Positions 61,102-64,000 of a stretch of DNA of 64,000 bases are shown one piece after another (position 1 is the first letter of the stretch; each line of letters starts with the position of its first letter). The stretch lies in the NCBI RefSeq assembly GCF_016765615.1, contig NZ_JAESWA010000027.1, forward strand, positions 124,001 through 188,000, given 5' to 3'. The translations under genes were made by a program, and so were the position numbers. Source of the stretch: Clostridium paridis. Its GTDB lineage: Bacteria > Bacillota > Clostridia > Clostridiales > Clostridiaceae. The notes below the pieces were generated by a model. It ran no database searches. It worked only from the letters and a program-made list of their open reading frames with translations, and was not told the origin of the DNA.

Positions 61102-62442
61102 GTGGATAAAAAGAAAATAGTTCAATTACTCATGACTACTGCAGCAACATCAACAGGTGTTATTATTTCAAATCATGCGGCATATGCAGCAACAAATACA
61201 ACTTCAGTAGCAAATATTCAGCAATTCACCAAAAAAGGACAAGTTATTAATGTTAGCACTAATCTTAGAGTAAGATCAGGTGCAGGATCTAATTACTCAA
61301 TAATTGGATACTTAGTAAATGGACAAACTTTTAGTATATTAGGTTCAGAAGGCGATTGGTACAATATACAGTATGATGGCAGAAGTGGATATGTAAGTAA
61401 GGATTATGTTAAGGACGTCTCGTCAGGTGGTATTGTGACTACACCTACGAATAATATAGTTTCTTCTTCATCTAAAGGAGAAGTTGTTAATATAAGTAGT
61501 AGTTTAAGAATAAGATCATCTGCCAGCACTAGTTCATCAATCGTTGGATATTTTACTAATGGACAAACATTTGATATAAAGGGTAAGTCAGGATATTGGT
61601 TCTATATACAAGCAAATGGAATAAGTGGATATGTACATAAAGATTATGTTAAAGAGATTGGTACATCAGAAGGAACTACTAGTCCTTCGACACCAATTCA
61701 GAATCCGACTCAAACTCCATCACAAGATAATGGAAGTAAGAGAGGGGTAGTTTATAATGTTAGCTCTAATCTAAGACTAAGAAGTAAGCCAAGTACTGGA
61801 TCAGATAGTAAAGTATTAGCATATTTATTACCTGGAGCAACTTTTGATGTCTTAGGAACGTATGGGGATTGGTATAATGTTAATTATAATGGGAACATAG
61901 GATACCTACTTAAGGACTATGTTAAGTTAGTAGATGGGACTAGTTCTAATAATAGCAGTGGTGCTGATAATACCAACACTCCAAGTAATTCTTCAGCCTA
62001 TAATAAGATTTTAAGTGCATTAAAAGCACAAATTGGATCTCCATATGTTTATGGTGGGGCAGGAGAATTATTAACAACAGCGTACTTAAATACTATAAAA
62101 CAAACTTTTTCAGTTGAGGCATCAAGAGGAGTTTATGACTTGGCTGCAAAATATGTAGATAAGGGATATAGAGCATTTGATTGTTCAGGTTTTGTTCAAT
62201 GGGGATATAAGCAAGCAGGAATAACTATCGGAAGAACTACTTGGGATCAAATTAATAATGGAGTGGAAGTATCTGTTTCGGATGCAAAACCGGGAGATCT
62301 TTTATTCTATAGTGATATTAGTCATGTAGGCATGTACATAGGAAATGGGCAATGGATAGAGTCACCAAACTCTAAGGATTATGTGAAGATTGTAAATGTA
62401 AATTGGAGTAAAATAGGCCGAGTTAGAAGAATCCTAAATTAG
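61102..62442 (+). CDS. Secreted NlpC/P60 peptidoglycan hydrolase with three SH3 domains
   Basis: A 446-residue exported enzyme. The signal peptide ends at AYAA near residue 30. Three bacterial SH3 repeats follow (GQVINVSTNLRVRSGAGSN, GEVVNISSSLRIRSSAST, GVVYNVSSNLRLRSKPSTG), separated by Ser/Thr/Pro/Asn linkers. The C-terminal NlpC/P60 domain carries the catalytic Cys in FDCSGFVQWGY and His in SDISHVGMYIG. It should cleave stem peptides of peptidoglycan. The start is GTG 61102 with GGGGGGAT upstream. Probably acts in growth or division. Confidence 0.94.
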   Translation: MDKKKIVQLLMTTAATSTGVIISNHAAYAATNTTSVANIQQFTKKGQVINVSTNLRVRSGAGSNYSIIGYLVNGQTFSILGSEGDWYNIQYDGRSGYVSKDYVKDVSSGGIVTTPTNNIVSSSSKGEVVNISSSLRIRSSASTSSSIVGYFTNGQTFDIKGKSGYWFYIQANGISGYVHKDYVKEIGTSEGTTSPSTPIQNPTQTPSQDNGSKRGVVYNVSSNLRLRSKPSTGSDSKVLAYLLPGATFDVLGTYGDWYNVNYNGNIGYLLKDYVKLVDGTSSNNSSGADNTNTPSNSSAYNKILSALKAQIGSPYVYGGAGELLTTAYLNTIKQTFSVEASRGVYDLAAKYVDKGYRAFDCSGFVQWGYKQAGITIGRTTWDQINNGVEVSVSDAKPGDLLFYSDISHVGMYIGNGQWIESPNSKDYVKIVNVNWSKIGRVRRILN

Positions 62443-62480
62443 TAGAATTATTTAAGGCATAGGTACAATTGGAGGAAACT

Positions 62481-63512
62481 ATGAGTAAGATTATAGATTT
62501 AAGAAGTGATACAGTAACAGAGCCAACTGAAAAAATGAGAGAAGCTATGTTTAAGGCTACAGTAGGGGATGACGTGTATGAGGATGACCCTACTATAAAA
62601 GAATTAGAAAAATATGCAGCAACCATGGTTGGAAAAGAGGCAGCAATATTTGTCCCTAGTGGAACTTTTGGAAATCAACTAGCTATATTTACCCATTGTA
62701 AAAGAGGAGACGAAGTAATACTAGGTGAAGATTGTCATATAGTTGCGCATGAAGTCGGTGCAGCAGCTGTAATTGCAGGTGTTCAACTTAGAGCGTTAGA
62801 AACAAAAAGAGGAAAGATGGATGTCTCAAAGGTTACATCTATAATAAGATCAGAACAGGAAGATATTCATTTTCCAGGTACATCTTTGATTTGTTTAGAG
62901 AATGCATATTCAAATGGATCAGTAGTAGACCTGGAATACATGAAATCAATTTATAACATAGCAGAAAAAAGGAATTTAAAGGTACACTTAGATGGAGCAA
63001 GATTATTTAATGCAGCAACGTATTTACAAGTTGATGCAAAAGATATTGTTAAATATTGTGATTCAGTAATGTTTTGTTTATCTAAGGGGCTATGCTCTCC
63101 AATAGGATCTATATTAGCAGGAAGCAAGGAATTTATAGAAAAAGCTAGAAAGAAAAGAAAGCTAATGGGCGGTGGATTAAGACAAGGTGGCTTTTTAGCA
63201 GCTGCAGGACTTATTTCACTTAAAGAGATGACTGGCAGATTAAGTGAAGATCATCATAATGCAAGATACCTAGCAAGTAGACTAGAGGAGATTTCAGGTA
63301 TAACTGTTGATAAAGATAACCTTGATATCAATATGGTTTTCTTCAAAATTGAAAATTGCAATAAGAGCTCTAATGAGCTATGTGACGCATTTTTAAGCAA
63401 AGGAATAAAAACAAATCCACCAGAAGCAGGAAAGATGAGATTTGTGACACACTATTGGGTTAATAAAGAAGATATTGATTATGTTGTTAACGTGATGAAG
63501 GAATTAATATAG
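62481..63512 (+). CDS. ltaE: Low-specificity L-threonine aldolase
   Basis: A 343-residue PLP enzyme that cleaves L-threonine or allo-threonine to glycine and acetaldehyde. It has KIIDLRSDTVTEPTEKMREAM, VPSGTFGNQLAIF, the HLDGARLFNAA segment with PLP-binding Asp/Arg, and the PLP Lys in CLSKGLCSPIGSIL. AGGAGGAAACT precedes ATG 62481; an upstream TTG lies in the ribosome binding site. A terminator follows. It is unrelated to the preceding hydrolase in function but may share a transcript. Confidence 0.95.
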   Translation: MSKIIDLRSDTVTEPTEKMREAMFKATVGDDVYEDDPTIKELEKYAATMVGKEAAIFVPSGTFGNQLAIFTHCKRGDEVILGEDCHIVAHEVGAAAVIAGVQLRALETKRGKMDVSKVTSIIRSEQEDIHFPGTSLICLENAYSNGSVVDLEYMKSIYNIAEKRNLKVHLDGARLFNAATYLQVDAKDIVKYCDSVMFCLSKGLCSPIGSILAGSKEFIEKARKKRKLMGGGLRQGGFLAAAGLISLKEMTGRLSEDHHNARYLASRLEEISGITVDKDNLDINMVFFKIENCNKSSNELCDAFLSKGIKTNPPEAGKMRFVTHYWVNKEDIDYVVNVMKELI

Positions 63513-63520
63513 TAATGATT

Positions 63521-63572
63521 AATAAGATTCAGAGATTTTTCAAACAAAAAATTTCTGAATCTTATTTTTTGC
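63521..63572 (+). terminator. Terminator after the threonine aldolase gene
   Basis: AATAAGATTCAGAGA (63521-63535) pairs with TTTCTGAATCTTATT (63552-63566), with one wobble, followed by TTTT. Confidence 0.88.
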
Positions 63573-63667
63573 CCTTTTTATATATAAAACTTTAGAAATA
63601 TTAAAGAAAGGTTAAATTTTAAAATAGTAGTGTTTTATAAAAAATAATTAGGAGTATTGTCATTAAA

Positions 63668-63695
63668 TTGACACTTTCGAACAATATACTAGATA
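63668..63695 (+). promoter_or_regulatory. Possible promoter of the adaptor gene
   Basis: TTGACA (63668-63673) is followed after about 16 nt by TAGATA. The -10 match is weak. It lies about 70 nt upstream of the final gene. Confidence 0.35.
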
Positions 63696-63766
63696 TATTA
63701 AAGATATTGTTAAATTATAGTTGGATATTTTAAAAATGATAATTAATCAATGTAGGGGGAATTATT

Positions 63767-64000
63767 ATGAAAAGAAAGCTAGTGAAATACATTGTTGCAG
63801 CAGTAGTTGTAATTGCAGTAGCTACAGGAGGATATGTAGGATACAATAAGATTTTTGCCAGCAAGGCTACGGCTACAAGTGCTCAATACATGACTGTATC
63901 TGCTACAAAAACAAATATTACAGTAAATGTACAGGGTACAGGATCTGCATTTGCAGGAACATCTAAAGATATATCTGCAAGTAATAATGGTACACTAACT
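63767..64000 (+). CDS. HlyD/RND-type membrane-fusion adaptor, partial
   Basis: The first 78 codons of a protein that continues past the window. An N-terminal signal anchor (VKYIVAAVVVIAVATGGYVGYNKIF) is followed by VSATKTNITVNVQGTGSAFAG, resembling the beta-barrel start of HlyD/MacA/RND-adaptor proteins. AGGGGGAATTATT precedes ATG 63767. If so, ABC-type MacB-like genes or similar may lie beyond the window. The family call rests only on this short N-terminus. Confidence 0.65.
   Translation, partial: MKRKLVKYIVAAVVVIAVATGGYVGYNKIFASKATATSAQYMTVSATKTNITVNVQGTGSAFAGTSKDISASNNGTLT

Overview
The window is AT-rich DNA with compact single-direction operons, strong GGAGG-type ribosome binding sites and many hairpin-plus-T terminators. 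Its gene content points to a spore-forming, strictly anaerobic Clostridium (Clostridium sensu stricto). The evidence is bofA (sporulation) in the dnaX-ybaB-recR-yaaL-bofA order known from Bacillus and Clostridium, rubrerythrin (anaerobe oxygen defence), a B12-dependent ribonucleotide reductase, and Lac-family PTS systems with 6-phospho-beta-glucosidases. I see no rRNA, tRNA, CRISPR array, prophage or insertion sequence.

Layout. 1-8.4 kb: glycerol kinase and its antiterminator, an ECF sigma factor with a DUF4179 partner, a divergent ABC exporter/TetR pair, and folA/thyA. 8.4-12.3 kb: the dnaX-ybaB-recR-yaaL-bofA block, with unusual repeats between the genes. 12.5-16.3 kb: an orphan membrane protein, then an M32 carboxypeptidase flanked by three tiny Cys-rich proteins. 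16.6-20.2 kb: serC-serA-DUF1015. 20.3-24.1 kb: a methyltransferase-like membrane protein, a His-tailed EamA transporter, a metalloprotease-like lipoprotein and rubrerythrin. 24.2-27.7 kb: a four-gene CobW/permease operon preceded by a Fur/Zur-like palindrome. 27.8-32.3 kb: a secreted protein, an HD protein, a HAD phosphatase and nrdJ preceded by two NrdR-like boxes.

32.5-44.8 kb is the most distinctive region. A LevR-type sigma-54 activator precedes a textbook -24/-12 promoter and an operon encoding PTS IIA, KDPG aldolase, KDG kinase, an IlvD/Edd-type dehydratase, PTS IIC, mannonate dehydratase, a GH1 phospho-beta-glucosidase and PTS IIB. A GH4 phospho-beta-glucosidase follows. Together these suggest uptake and phosphorylation of a beta-glucosyl-aldonic acid (for example cellobionate or a mannonate analogue), cleavage to glucose 6-phosphate plus an aldonate, and Entner-Doudoroff breakdown of the aldonate. 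The substrate assignment is inference.

44.8-64 kb: a lipoprotein, an amino-acid permease, a two-component system, a GNAT enzyme and an epimerase-like protein, a GT2/GT39 membrane glycosyltransferase pair and a chemoreceptor, a second GH1 with an RpiR regulator, a MarR/MATE divergent pair with two matching operators, a 44-residue peptide gene, an SH3/NlpC cell-wall hydrolase, threonine aldolase, and the start of an HlyD/RND-type adaptor cut by the window end.
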